A program made the position numbers and the translations under genes. DNA of 14,182 nt, taken from assembly GCA_046727735.1 (NCBI GenBank), contig JBKPDF010000054.1, positions 1-14,182 on the forward strand, written 5' to 3'. Below are positions 7,106-14,182 of the stretch, one piece after another. Below the pieces are notes generated by a model, which saw only the letters and a list, made by a program, of their open reading frames with translations, searched no databases and had not been told where the DNA came from. This DNA is from AP-16 sp046727735. GTDB lineage: Bacteria > Pseudomonadota > Alphaproteobacteria > Rhizobiales > Xanthobacteraceae. Every line of letters starts with the position of its first letter. Within the stretch, counting starts at the first letter, position 1.

Positions 7106-7211
7106 GTCGAGCTGACATAAGCTGTGGCGATGCGCCGGGCGCGGTTTGACGCGCCTTGCCGGGCGCGCCGAACAGGCGCAGGCTTGAGCGGCTCCTGATT
7201 GGGAGGAGACG

Positions 7212-8801
7212 ATGCATCGACTCTCGACGGTTGCGGCAATGGTCACTGCATTGCTGCTCGCGGCCGATCCGGCCTCGGCCCAGAAGCAGGGCGGCGCGTT
7301 GCGCATGTACCTTTGGGACAACCCGCCGAGCGCGTCGATCCACGAGGAGGCGACCATCTCGACGGTGATGCCGTTCATGGCGTTGTTCAGCAATCTCGTC
7401 CTGTACGACCAGGCAAAGAAGCTCAATTCGGCGGACGGAATCTTGCCGGAACTCGCCACGAGCTGGGCCTGGAACGAGGACGGGACAGAGCTCAGATTCG
7501 AGCTGCGTCGGGAGGTGAAATGGCACGACGGCAAGCCGTTCACGGCCAAGGACGTGGTGTGTACGATGGAACGCCTGCAGGGCCGGGCCGAAGACGCTTT
7601 TCGCAAGAACCCACGCAAACTCTGGTGGCAAAATCTGAAGGAGGTCAAGGCGGAGGGCGACTATGCCGTGAGCTTCGCGCTCGCGCGCCCGCAGCCTTCG
7701 TTCCTGGCGTTCTTCGCCACCGGCTACACACCGATTTATCCCTGTCACGTCTCGGCTCAGGAGATGCGCACCAAGCCGATCGGCACCGGGCCGTTCAAGT
7801 TCGTGGAGTTCAAGGGCAATGAGATCGTCAAGCTGACGCGCAACCCCGATTACTGGCGCAAGGGCCATCCGTACCTCGACGCCATCGAGTGGCGCGTCAT
7901 CGCCAACCGCTCGACCCGGATGCTGGCGTTCATCGCCGGCGAGTTCGATATGACATTCTCGCTCGATCTGACCGTGCCGCTGGTCAAGGACATCAAGTCG
8001 GAGCGGCCGAATGCGATCTGCGAGCTGCAGCCGACTAACAACACCACCAACTTGATCGTGAATCGCAACGCCGCGCCCTTCAATGACCCGAAGATCCGAT
8101 CGGCGCTGGCGCTGGCGCTCGACCGCAAGGCATTCATCGACATATTGACCGAAGGCCAGGCGAAGATCGGCGGCGTCATGCTGCCGGCGCCCGAGGGCAG
8201 CTGGGGCATGCCGGCCGAGATGGTCGCGGCGCTGCCGGGTTACGGCGCCGACATCGAGGCCAACCGCGCGCAAGCGCGGAAGATCATGGAGGGTCTCGGC
8301 CGCGGCCCGGGCAATCCGCTGAAGCTCAAGGTCGCGACCCGCAACATCCCGCTCTACCGCGATCCGGCGGTCATCCTCATCGACCAGCTGAAAAAGATCC
8401 ATATCGAGGGCGAGCTCGATCCGATCGAGACGAACCAATGGTTCGCCAAGGTGGCGCGCGGCGACTATTCCGTCGGCCTCAATCTGACGGCGCTCGCGCT
8501 CGACGATCCGGACGTGAATCTCTATGAGAACTATGTATGCGGCTCGGAGCGCAATTACACGAACTATTGCAATCCTGCCGTCGACAAGCTGATCGAGCAG
8601 CAGTCGCGCGAAAGCGACGTCGCCAAGCGCAAGGCGCTGGTCTGGACGATCGAGAAGAACCTCGCCGAGGACGTCGCGCGCCCGATCATCATGCAGGGGG
8701 TCGCCGGCCTATGCTGGCAACCCTATGTCAAAGGTTTCGTGCTGCAGCACAACGGCATCTACAACAACTGGCGCTTCGACGAGGTGTGGTTGGAGAAATA
8801 G
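7212..8801 (+). CDS. ABC transporter solute-binding protein, family 5 (dipeptide/oligopeptide type)
   Basis: This is a 529-aa periplasmic binding protein of the SBP_bac_5 family, which captures peptides, opines, nickel or similar ligands for an ABC importer. A Sec signal peptide is clear: MHR, a hydrophobic core, then ADPASA|Q with cleavage after about residue 24. Family landmarks are LPELATSWAWNEDGTELRFELRREVKWHDGKPFTAKDVV, GTGPFKFVEF, LTRNPDYWRKG, IRSALALALDRKAF and the C-terminal YTNYCNPAVDKLIEQQ. Length is normal. ATG 7212 follows GGAGGAG at close spacing. No permease or ATPase gene lies on either side, so in this window it is an orphan that must borrow a transporter or be served from elsewhere. 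Ligand cannot be inferred. Confidence 0.95.
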   Translation: MHRLSTVAAMVTALLLAADPASAQKQGGALRMYLWDNPPSASIHEEATISTVMPFMALFSNLVLYDQAKKLNSADGILPELATSWAWNEDGTELRFELRREVKWHDGKPFTAKDVVCTMERLQGRAEDAFRKNPRKLWWQNLKEVKAEGDYAVSFALARPQPSFLAFFATGYTPIYPCHVSAQEMRTKPIGTGPFKFVEFKGNEIVKLTRNPDYWRKGHPYLDAIEWRVIANRSTRMLAFIAGEFDMTFSLDLTVPLVKDIKSERPNAICELQPTNNTTNLIVNRNAAPFNDPKIRSALALALDRKAFIDILTEGQAKIGGVMLPAPEGSWGMPAEMVAALPGYGADIEANRAQARKIMEGLGRGPGNPLKLKVATRNIPLYRDPAVILIDQLKKIHIEGELDPIETNQWFAKVARGDYSVGLNLTALALDDPDVNLYENYVCGSERNYTNYCNPAVDKLIEQQSRESDVAKRKALVWTIEKNLAEDVARPIIMQGVAGLCWQPYVKGFVLQHNGIYNNWRFDEVWLEK

Positions 8802-8835
8802 CTTGCGGTTTGGACGCCATGCGAACGCGCGTCGT

Positions 8836-8964
8836 CCCGGAATCCGCGAAGCGGATATCCGGGGCCAATGACCACCGATCTCGGAATTCTGCACCACGGT
8901 GGTCATGGGTCCCCGCAACGGGGCACCCCGTCGCGCTCGCGCGACGGGGACCCCGCGCGGGGAC
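8836..8964. repeat. Cluster of three palindromes between convergent genes
   Basis: Three hairpins follow one another. (1) 8836-8863: a 12-bp stem CCCGGA-ATCCGC / GCGGAT-TCCGGG with one bulged A and a GAA loop. (2) 8868-8906: a perfect 10-bp stem ATGACCACCG / CGGTGGTCAT with a 19-nt loop. (3) 8909-8964: nested stems, outer GTCCCCGC / GCGGGGAC (8 bp) and inner CCCCGTCGCGC / GCGCGACGGGG (11 bp, 8926-8936 with 8939-8949). The first and third match repeat types I recognise from Bradyrhizobium-like intergenic DNA. The cluster fills the 183-bp gap between the 3' ends of the ABC binding protein gene and the DUF2189 gene, a position where such structures can protect mRNA ends or block read-through. 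Confidence 0.8.
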
Positions 8965-8984
8965 GACGCGACCCGAGCAGGCCG

Positions 8985-9950
8985 TCAGCGCGGTGAGGTC
9001 GTGGGCGGAGTGTTCTCCGCCGGCTGCTCGGGTGCCGCGCCGGCTTCGCCTGATGCCGCAACGTCGATCGGGCGCGAAGGAAACAGCGAGGCCGGGAAGT
9101 CCGCGGCATAGCGCGGCTCTCGGGGTCGCGGCTGATATTCCGGCCGGGGGCCGAGGTTCGGCTCGACCACGCTGCGATAGAGATGCCAGGTCGCGTGGGC
9201 GAGCACCGGCATGACCACGGCCAAACCCAGGAACAGTGGAATCGAGCCGAGCAGAAGCGCGACCGCGACGATCAGGCCCCACACTGCGATCGTGACCGGA
9301 TTGGCCACCACGGCCCGGATCGAGGTCAGGATGGCGACCGCCGCGCCGACTTCGCGATCGAGCAGCAGCGGAAACGACACCACGCTGATCACCAGGACCA
9401 GCACCGCGAACAGGAACCCGACGAGGTTGCCTACGATGATCAGTGTCCAGCCCTGGCGAGTCGTGAGAATGTCGCGGATGAATTCGGTGATGGAATTGGG
9501 CGTCGCGTAGCCGAACACCGACTGGTACAGCAATTCCGCGGTCGCGAGCCAGATCAGGAAGACCGCCATCAGCAGGAAGCCAAGCGCGAGGATCGCGTCG
9601 CGCGAGGGCGAGCGCAGCACGTCGAACGCATTGGTCCAAGAGGATTCCAGCCCCTGCTCCCGCCGCCGGCTCAGCTCGTAGAGCCCCAAGGCCGCGAACG
9701 GGCCGATGAGCGCGAAGCCCGAGGCGAGCGGAAACAACAGCGGCACGATGTCGTAGCCGAAGCTCAAGCAGGCCAAGAACAGGCCGATGAGGGGGTAAAG
9801 CACGCCGAGAAACAGCACGTGGGTCGGCATGGCCGAGAAATCGTCGATGCCCTTGGCGAGCGCTTGCCTGATTTCGGCCAGTCCGATTTTCCGGACTGCG
9901 GGAGAGGAGGGGGTTTCGCCGGTACCGGCGATCACATGGAGGTTCGGCAT
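8985..9950 (-). CDS. DUF2189 integral membrane protein
   Basis: This is a 321-aa inner-membrane protein of the DUF2189 (COG5473) family; the function is unknown. A soluble N-terminus (1-43) contains VRKIGLAEIRQALAKGIDDF, the typical start of the family. About six hydrophobic segments follow, near 44-62, 69-92, 117-140, 168-192 and two in 220-250. The C-terminus (about 265-321) is Pro/Arg/Ala-rich and looks disordered. The segment LSRRREQGLESSWTNAFDVLRSPSRDA between the second and third spans is a well-conserved-looking cytoplasmic loop. I chose ATG 9950, with GGAGG 7 nt upstream; the frame extends upstream to 10076 but that part is unlike the family. It is divergent from the amidase gene and convergent with the ABC binding protein gene. 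Confidence 0.92.
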   Translation of the reverse strand: MPNLHVIAGTGETPSSPAVRKIGLAEIRQALAKGIDDFSAMPTHVLFLGVLYPLIGLFLACLSFGYDIVPLLFPLASGFALIGPFAALGLYELSRRREQGLESSWTNAFDVLRSPSRDAILALGFLLMAVFLIWLATAELLYQSVFGYATPNSITEFIRDILTTRQGWTLIIVGNLVGFLFAVLVLVISVVSFPLLLDREVGAAVAILTSIRAVVANPVTIAVWGLIVAVALLLGSIPLFLGLAVVMPVLAHATWHLYRSVVEPNLGPRPEYQPRPREPRYAADFPASLFPSRPIDVAASGEAGAAPEQPAENTPPTTSPR

Positions 9951-10140
9951 GATCCTGCCTCCGCGATGGGCCGCTCCCGAAAGCAGCCTCCGGCCGACGC
10001 CGATGCTGCCGCCGGTCGCATGACCCCCGACCCCGCAAGGATGATCGAGTGTACCGCGCCGCTGGGGCTGCGTCACGAGGCGTCACAGAACCGCCCGATG
10101 TAACGATGAAAACTGCAGCCTTTGGATGCGGAGGTAGGTC

Positions 10141-11549
10141 GTGGCAGAGCTTTGGCAGCAGTCGGCCCGGGGTTTGGCGAGCCTCATCGCGAGCAAGCAG
10201 GTCTCTGCACGCGAAGTCGTCGATGCGCATCTCTCGCGGATCGAGCGGGTCAATCCGAAGGTGAATGCGATGTGCGGTTGCTCGCCGAGGAGGCGCGCGC
10301 GGCCGCGGCCGAAGCCGACCGCAAGCTGCGCTCCGGCGGGCCCATCGGCCCGTTGCACGGCGTGCCCTGCACCGTGAAAGAGAACATCGACATGGCCGGG
10401 CTCCCCACGACTTGGGGCGTCAAGGCGCTCGCCGAGACCGTGGTGCCCATGGATGCCCCGGTGGTCGAGCGCATGCGCGCGGCGGGCGCCATCCCGATCG
10501 GTCGCACCAATCTGCCCGACATGGCGCTACGGGTGCATACCGACAGCAGCCTCTATGGCCTGACCCGCAACCCTTGGAATCCGGGTAGAACGGCAGGTGG
10601 ATCGAGCGGAGGGGAGGCAGCCGCGCTCGCGACCGGCATGAGCGCCATCGGGCTCGGCAACGATATCGGCGGCTCCTTGCGCAATCCGGCGGCCGCGTGC
10701 GGCATCGCATCGATCCGGCCATCGGCCGGCCGGGTGCCGGATGCGGAGGTCGTACCGGACCAGGACTGGCCGCTCGCCGTTCAATTGATGAACGTGCAGG
10801 GGCCGATGGCTCGTCGCGTGGCAGACGTTCGCCTTGCCCTGCAAGTGCTCATGGGCGCCCATCCGCGCGATCCGTGGTCGATCACGGCACCCTTGGCGGG
10901 CCCCCCGATGTCGAAGCCCATTCGGGTGGCGGTGGTGCCCGAGCCGCCCGGAGGCACGACCGATCCGGCGGTGAGCAAGATGGTTGGCCGCGTCGCCGAC
11001 GCACTATCCGACGCCGGCTATGAGGTCGTCGCTGCCTGTCCGCCTCGATACGAGGAGGCCACTGCCGTTTGGGGTCAGTTTCTCCTGGGCGATTTTGCGC
11101 CGCTGATCGACGACTTGCTGCCCTTGATGGGCCGCGACGGCGCCATTTTTCTGAAACGAGTGAACGCGACGGTGCCACCCCCCAACGCCAAGACGATGTC
11201 GCAGCTGTTCGTCAAGCGGCATGGCGTCGCTCGCGCCTGGTCGGAGTTTTTGGCGCAATACCCGCTGGTGCTCACCCCGACGTGGACGCAGCTCCCCTTC
11301 GAGCACGGGTTCGATGTCGCAACGCCCGAAGGAACGGCGGCGACCATGGAGCTGATGCGACCGGTGGTGCCGGCCAATCTGCTCGGCCTGCCGTCCGCGT
11401 GCGTGCCGGCCGGCCTCGATGCGGACATCGGCCTGCCGGTCGGCGTACTCGTGACGGGTCCGCGGTTCCGCGAGGATCTCTGCCTCGATGCCGCCGAGGC
11501 GATCGAGAAGCGTTGCGGTCTCGACACGCCGATCGATGCGAGGGATTGA
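10141..11549 (+). pseudogene. Amidase (amidase signature family), frameshifted near the N-terminus
   Basis: The family hydrolyses C-N amide bonds with a Ser-cisSer-Lys triad. Translation should start at GTG 10141 (GGAGG 6 nt upstream) and gives a normal amidase N-terminus (residues 1-44, ending NPKVNAM at 10272). It then leaves frame and stops at about 10376. The body continues one frame back, from 10272 to the stop at 11549. Restoring one G (GATGTGCGG to GATGGTGCGG at 10270-10275) yields VNAMVRLLAEEAR and a 469-aa protein, normal for the family. The triad is complete: Lys80 (TVKENID), Ser155 (AGGSSGGE) and Ser179 (NDIGGSLRNPA). With the signature intact this is a recent loss or a sequence error. 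An initiation codon inside the second frame would give only a truncated enzyme, possibly still holding Lys80. The E2-like gene follows 114 bp downstream on the same strand. The amide substrate is unknown. Confidence 0.9.
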
Positions 11550-11663
11550 GCGGCCCCAAGGTACCGCGGCGAAGCATCAGCCGATCGGCCGGTCCGCGCG
11601 TTGACCGGAGAAGAGAATTTGAAACAATGAATCCACCTGAGGCCCGGCCTGCGGAGCAGCCAT

Positions 11664-12476
11664 ATGGCAAACCCGGCAAGGGGCCGCTGGGTTCGGCTTA
11701 CCGTCGCCCGGCGGATCATGGTCGATTATATGTGGGCCGCGTCCGGCATCGCGCGGGCCGACGTCACGCGGAATTTGACGTTTCGTGATTTGATCGCGGT
11801 CCGCAGCCGGTTTCGCAATCCGCCTTCCTGGACTGCGATCTTTGCCAAGGCATTCGCGATCGTCGCGATCGAATTCCCCGAATTGCGCCGCGCCTACATC
11901 AAATATCCCTGGCCCTACTTCTACGAGTACGCCGAAAGCACAGTCACCATCGCGCAGGAGCGCGAGATCCTCGGTGACATCGGCTTGCTGCCGATCCGGA
12001 TTCGCAGTCCCGAAGCCTTTGCGCTCGACGTGATCAGCCAGCTGATACGCGACGCGGTCGCTGCACCGGTTGAAACGATCCGCTTTTACCGCACCGTGAT
12101 CCGCATCGCGCGGCTGCCGTTTCCGCTCCGCCGTCTGGTCTGGGGCTTCAGCCTCAATTATCCGAAGGCGCGCAGGTATGCGTTCGGAACCTACGGCGTC
12201 TCTTCGGTCGCCCGCTGGCGCACCGAGCTCGGCACCACGCGGGCGCCCGTGCCTTACCTGCTCAGCTACGGCCCGGCCGATGCGGACGGCAATGTCGAGG
12301 TGCGCCTGAACCTCGATCATCGCATCATCGACGGTGCCTTCGCAGCCCGCGTGCTGTGCCGCCTCGAAGAGGTGCTGAATTCGTCGATCCTCGCGGAACT
12401 GCGCGACCTCGCCGACCGTGAAGCGCGCGCCGGGATCGTGGAACGAAGCCATGCCGAAGAACGGGCACCCACGTGA
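11664..12476 (+). CDS. Stand-alone E2-type acyltransferase domain (2-oxoacid dehydrogenase catalytic fold)
   Basis: This is a 270-aa protein resembling the catalytic domain of dihydrolipoyl acyltransferases (chloramphenicol-acetyltransferase-like fold). The diagnostic motif is LNLDHRIIDGAFAARVL (215-231), with catalytic His219 and Asp223 of the HxxxDG signature. GTYGVSSVARW (176-186) sits where E2 enzymes have the TFSISNLG-like strand, and the preceding SRFRNPPSWTAIFAKAFAIVA matches the helix that follows the first strand. There is no lipoyl domain and no subunit-binding domain, and E2 trimer-core proteins are usually longer. Residues 132-172 contain a basic insert-like region (VETIRFYRTVIRIARLPFPLRRLVWGF). 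ATG 11664 has GGAG 7 nt upstream; an overlapping ATG at 11627 is in a different frame. It probably shares a transcript with the upstream amidase. It may be an acyl-CoA-dependent acyltransferase unrelated to dehydrogenase complexes. Confidence 0.85.
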   Translation: MANPARGRWVRLTVARRIMVDYMWAASGIARADVTRNLTFRDLIAVRSRFRNPPSWTAIFAKAFAIVAIEFPELRRAYIKYPWPYFYEYAESTVTIAQEREILGDIGLLPIRIRSPEAFALDVISQLIRDAVAAPVETIRFYRTVIRIARLPFPLRRLVWGFSLNYPKARRYAFGTYGVSSVARWRTELGTTRAPVPYLLSYGPADADGNVEVRLNLDHRIIDGAFAARVLCRLEEVLNSSILAELRDLADREARAGIVERSHAEERAPT

Positions 12477-12518
12477 TCGGAGCCGCGCCGCCGGCCGCTC
12501 ACCTGGCCAAACCCGCTG

Positions 12519-13481
12519 TTATCTGGCGAGCCCGATCTCGCGCAGGTAGCGCAAAGTCCCGGGATGGACGAGATCGAGGCTTGGCGCGGCCGCAACGGTG
12601 TTCGCCGCGGTCGTCTCGCGCGCCTGCAGCAGCTTTCTGCCGAGCGCGTCCTCCGCGCGGTGCAGCGCGCCAGCTAGAGCGTACGCGATATCGTCCGGCA
12701 GATCGGGCCGTGCCAGGATGAAGCTCCACGACCCGACGGAATCAATCGCCGCGTCCTGTCCCGGATAGCTGCCGGCCGGCACCGTCAAGGCTTTCAGGAA
12801 CGGATGCTTGGCGCGGATGCGCGCGATCTCCTCGGGCTGCGGCGCGAGAAAGCGTCCGCCGGCCTCGGCGATCTTGGTGAAACCCGGCCAGCCGGTGCCG
12901 CCGCCCCAGAGCGCCGCAGCGCGGCCCTCAAGCACCATCGCCGGGCCATCCCCCGCACGGTCGAGATAGATCGCCTGAAAATCTTTCTCCTGATCGAGGC
13001 CCAATCCGTCGAGCACGTAGCGCGAGAGAATCACCAGTCCGGAGCCGCGCGCGCCGAACGCGACCGGCTTGCCGACGAGATCGTGGATCGAACGGGCGGA
13101 GCTCTCGCCGCGGACCGCGAACATTCCGGGGGTCGAATACATCGCGGCGATGATCTTGAGCGGCACGCGCTGCCGGCCGAAGCCCATCAGCGCCTCATAG
13201 GCCGGCTCTCCCGCGACCAGCGCGATGTCGAGGCTTCCCTTCTCGAGCAACGGAATGTTCTCCATGCTGCCCTTCGTATTGCGCGGCTCGATCAGAAGCG
13301 AACGGTCGGTCGCATTGACGACGTCCGCGACCGCGCCGCCGTAGAGCGGGAAGCCGCCGCCGGGCGTCGCGGTCCCGAGCACGATGCGGATCTTCTGCAC
13401 GTCGTTCCCCGGAGTTTGCGCCGCCGCGCAGCCAGTGAATGCCACGAGCGCCGCAACCGCGGCGCAAAACATCACGTTCAT
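12519..13481 (-). CDS. TAXI-family TRAP transporter solute-binding protein
   Basis: This is a 320-aa periplasmic binding protein of the TAXI (TRAP-associated extracytoplasmic immunogenic) family, which serves secondary TRAP importers. Landmarks are IRIVLGTATPGGGFPLYGGAVADVVN near the start, the ligand-domain block LVGKPVAFGARGSGL, and the C-terminal HPGTLRYLREIGL, a strong family signature. The N-terminus (MNVMFCAAVAALVAFTGC-AAAQ) is an export signal with no basic residue. FTGC could be a weak lipobox at Cys18, or cleavage may follow AAA. An in-frame stop at 13491-13493 limits the start to ATG 13481 or the later ATG. I see no ribosome binding site, which fits the leaderless promoter described separately. 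No TRAP permease gene is in the window. Confidence 0.93.
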   Translation of the reverse strand: MNVMFCAAVAALVAFTGCAAAQTPGNDVQKIRIVLGTATPGGGFPLYGGAVADVVNATDRSLLIEPRNTKGSMENIPLLEKGSLDIALVAGEPAYEALMGFGRQRVPLKIIAAMYSTPGMFAVRGESSARSIHDLVGKPVAFGARGSGLVILSRYVLDGLGLDQEKDFQAIYLDRAGDGPAMVLEGRAAALWGGGTGWPGFTKIAEAGGRFLAPQPEEIARIRAKHPFLKALTVPAGSYPGQDAAIDSVGSWSFILARPDLPDDIAYALAGALHRAEDALGRKLLQARETTAANTVAAAPSLDLVHPGTLRYLREIGLAR

Positions 13482-13487
13482 CGCTCG

Positions 13488-13516
13488 ATGTTAGTGCGTG
13501 TACTCATCATTGTGAA
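13488..13516 (-). promoter_or_regulatory. Candidate promoter giving a leaderless TAXI mRNA
   Basis: On the minus strand TTCACA (13511-13516, 5/6 to the -35 consensus) is separated by exactly 17 nt from TAACAT (13488-13493, 4/6 to the -10). Six bases follow before the ATG at 13481, so the expected transcription start falls on the A of that ATG. There is no Shine-Dalgarno motif, which is consistent with leaderless translation. Confidence 0.4.
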
Positions 13517-13527
13517 TGTGCAGAGTG

Positions 13528-13706
13528 CGGTTTGGGGGGCAAACCGGAAGACATTCGCTCAGATCGAGACTCACGGTCTTGACCCATAGCCGACATCACG
13601 GGTCGCCGCCTCATTCGATCACCTCGTCGCACGCGATGTCGCAAAATTCGCGGAATCTCAGGCCGATCTGTTTGTTCGCGAGATCGCTCAGAAGCAATAT
13701 GTTCAT
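13528..13706 (-). other. Intergenic stretch with hairpin and possible gene remnant
   Basis: The 266-bp gap between the TAXI and EamA genes holds no full gene. A perfect 7-bp hairpin (CGGTTTG 13528-13534 / CAAACCG 13540-13546) lies next to the TAXI promoter. A 31-codon minus-strand frame (13706 to a stop at 13611) ends in DEVIE-stop, like the C-terminus of ABC_sub_bind-family binding proteins (commonly ...ADEVIE). Its complementary DNA around 13611-13640 looks like a degenerate intergenic sequence I associate with Bradyrhizobium genomes. I read it as a decayed remnant; the match is short and from memory. Confidence 0.35.
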
Positions 13707-13747
13707 CGCGCCGGGCAGATTCCTTGCGGCAGCGTCGCCGTGTCGGC

Positions 13748-14182
13748 TCAAGCCGCCGGCCGGTGCACCAGGATGCCGGACATCACGAGCGCGACGCCGA
13801 GGAGCTCCTGCGCGCTCGGGATCTGGCGCAGCACGACCGCGCCGATGAGCGTGGCCGTGGCAGGGAGCAAAGCCAGCATCAACGCAAAGGTGCTACGAGG
13901 CAGTCGGGCCATCGCGAGCTGGTCGCATACGTAAGGAATGACCGAGGAGCACACACCCACCCCGATGCCGGCGAGGATCAGCCACGGATTGGCGAAGGCA
14001 GCCACGGCTTCGCGGAGGCCGATCGGCATGATGAACACCAGGGCGACCGCCATGGCGGCGCCCAGGCGGTTCACGCCTTCGCCCGCGCCCTCACGCGCCA
14101 CGCGATGGCCGAGCACGATATAGGCGACGAACAGCAGCGCGTTGATCACCGCATAGGTGAGGCCCAGTGGATCGCTCGCCCA
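13748..14182 (-). CDS. EamA/RhtA-like inner-membrane exporter, partial (C-terminal part)
   Basis: The right edge cuts this gene: the frame is open from 14182 and ends at 13748, giving the last 144 aa. It belongs to the EamA drug/metabolite transporter superfamily, with about ten membrane spans in the full protein. The block SSVIPYVCDQLAMARLPRSTFALMLALLPATATLIGAVVL aligns with the C-terminal repeat of E. coli RhtA (ALPYSLEMIALTRLPTRTFGTLMSLEPAMAA), an exporter of threonine and homoserine. The preceding INALLFVAYIVLGHRVAR is the first span of that second repeat. About five hydrophobic segments are visible here. RhtA-type membership is likely, but the export substrate is not established. It runs in the same direction as the TAXI gene, 266 bp upstream of it. 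Confidence 0.88.
   Translation of the reverse strand, partial: WASDPLGLTYAVINALLFVAYIVLGHRVAREGAGEGVNRLGAAMAVALVFIMPIGLREAVAAFANPWLILAGIGVGVCSSVIPYVCDQLAMARLPRSTFALMLALLPATATLIGAVVLRQIPSAQELLGVALVMSGILVHRPAA

Noticed and set aside
7146..7151. TTGACG as -35 box for the ABC binding protein gene
   Set aside because: No -10-like hexamer occurs at 16-18 nt spacing.
6792..8438. Long open frame (548 codons) antisense to the ABC binding protein
   Set aside because: It is antisense to a well-supported family member, with Arg/Asp/His-rich shadow composition and no recognisable domain.
8728..10230. Long open frame (500 codons) over the DUF2189 gene
   Set aside because: It is a shifted frame of the DUF2189 gene that also crosses the palindrome cluster; the membrane protein is clearly the real one.
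10262..10280. Programmed -1 frameshift in the amidase gene
   Set aside because: No X XXY YYZ heptamer is present at the junction; a one-base deletion is simpler.
13528..13546. Intrinsic terminator for the EamA gene
   Set aside because: The 7-bp hairpin has no following T-run on the minus strand and lies more than 200 bp past the stop codon.

Overview
The window is GC-rich chromosomal DNA from an alphaproteobacterium, most likely Hyphomicrobiales of the Bradyrhizobium / Rhodopseudomonas / Xanthobacteraceae type. The evidence is an alphaproteobacterial-type IspG, a DUF2189 membrane protein, a TAXI binding protein, an amidase, and several intergenic palindromic repeats that I recognise as dispersed families of those genomes. 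I see no rRNA, tRNA, CRISPR array, transposase or phage gene.

Layout, left to right: ispG (-), which makes isoprenoid precursors by the MEP pathway; a GNAT acetyltransferase (+); a ketopantoate-reductase-like protein (-); a large inverted composite repeat; a TauD/TfdA-type dioxygenase broken by one extra base (+); a nitroreductase-family flavoprotein (-); a second palindromic repeat; an FAD-dependent DAO-family oxidoreductase (+); a small conserved-looking protein of unknown function (-); a periplasmic family-5 ABC solute-binding protein (+); a cluster of three palindromes; a DUF2189 membrane protein (-); an amidase broken by one missing base (+); a stand-alone 2-oxoacid-dehydrogenase E2-type acyltransferase domain (+); a TAXI-type TRAP solute-binding protein (-); a degenerate intergenic stretch; and the C-terminal part of an EamA/RhtA-like exporter (-) that runs off the right edge.

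The genes are nearly all single transcription units on alternating strands. Only the amidase/E2-like pair and the TAXI/EamA pair share a direction. The content is mostly accessory small-molecule metabolism and uptake: two binding proteins without permeases, an amidase, a dioxygenase, two flavoenzymes and an acyltransferase. The genes do not form an obvious pathway.

I did not find a convincing new multi-gene system. The points most worth checking are the two one-base frameshifts in genes whose active sites are otherwise intact, the stand-alone E2 catalytic domain, the intergenic palindrome families, and a well-spaced promoter that would make the TAXI mRNA leaderless.
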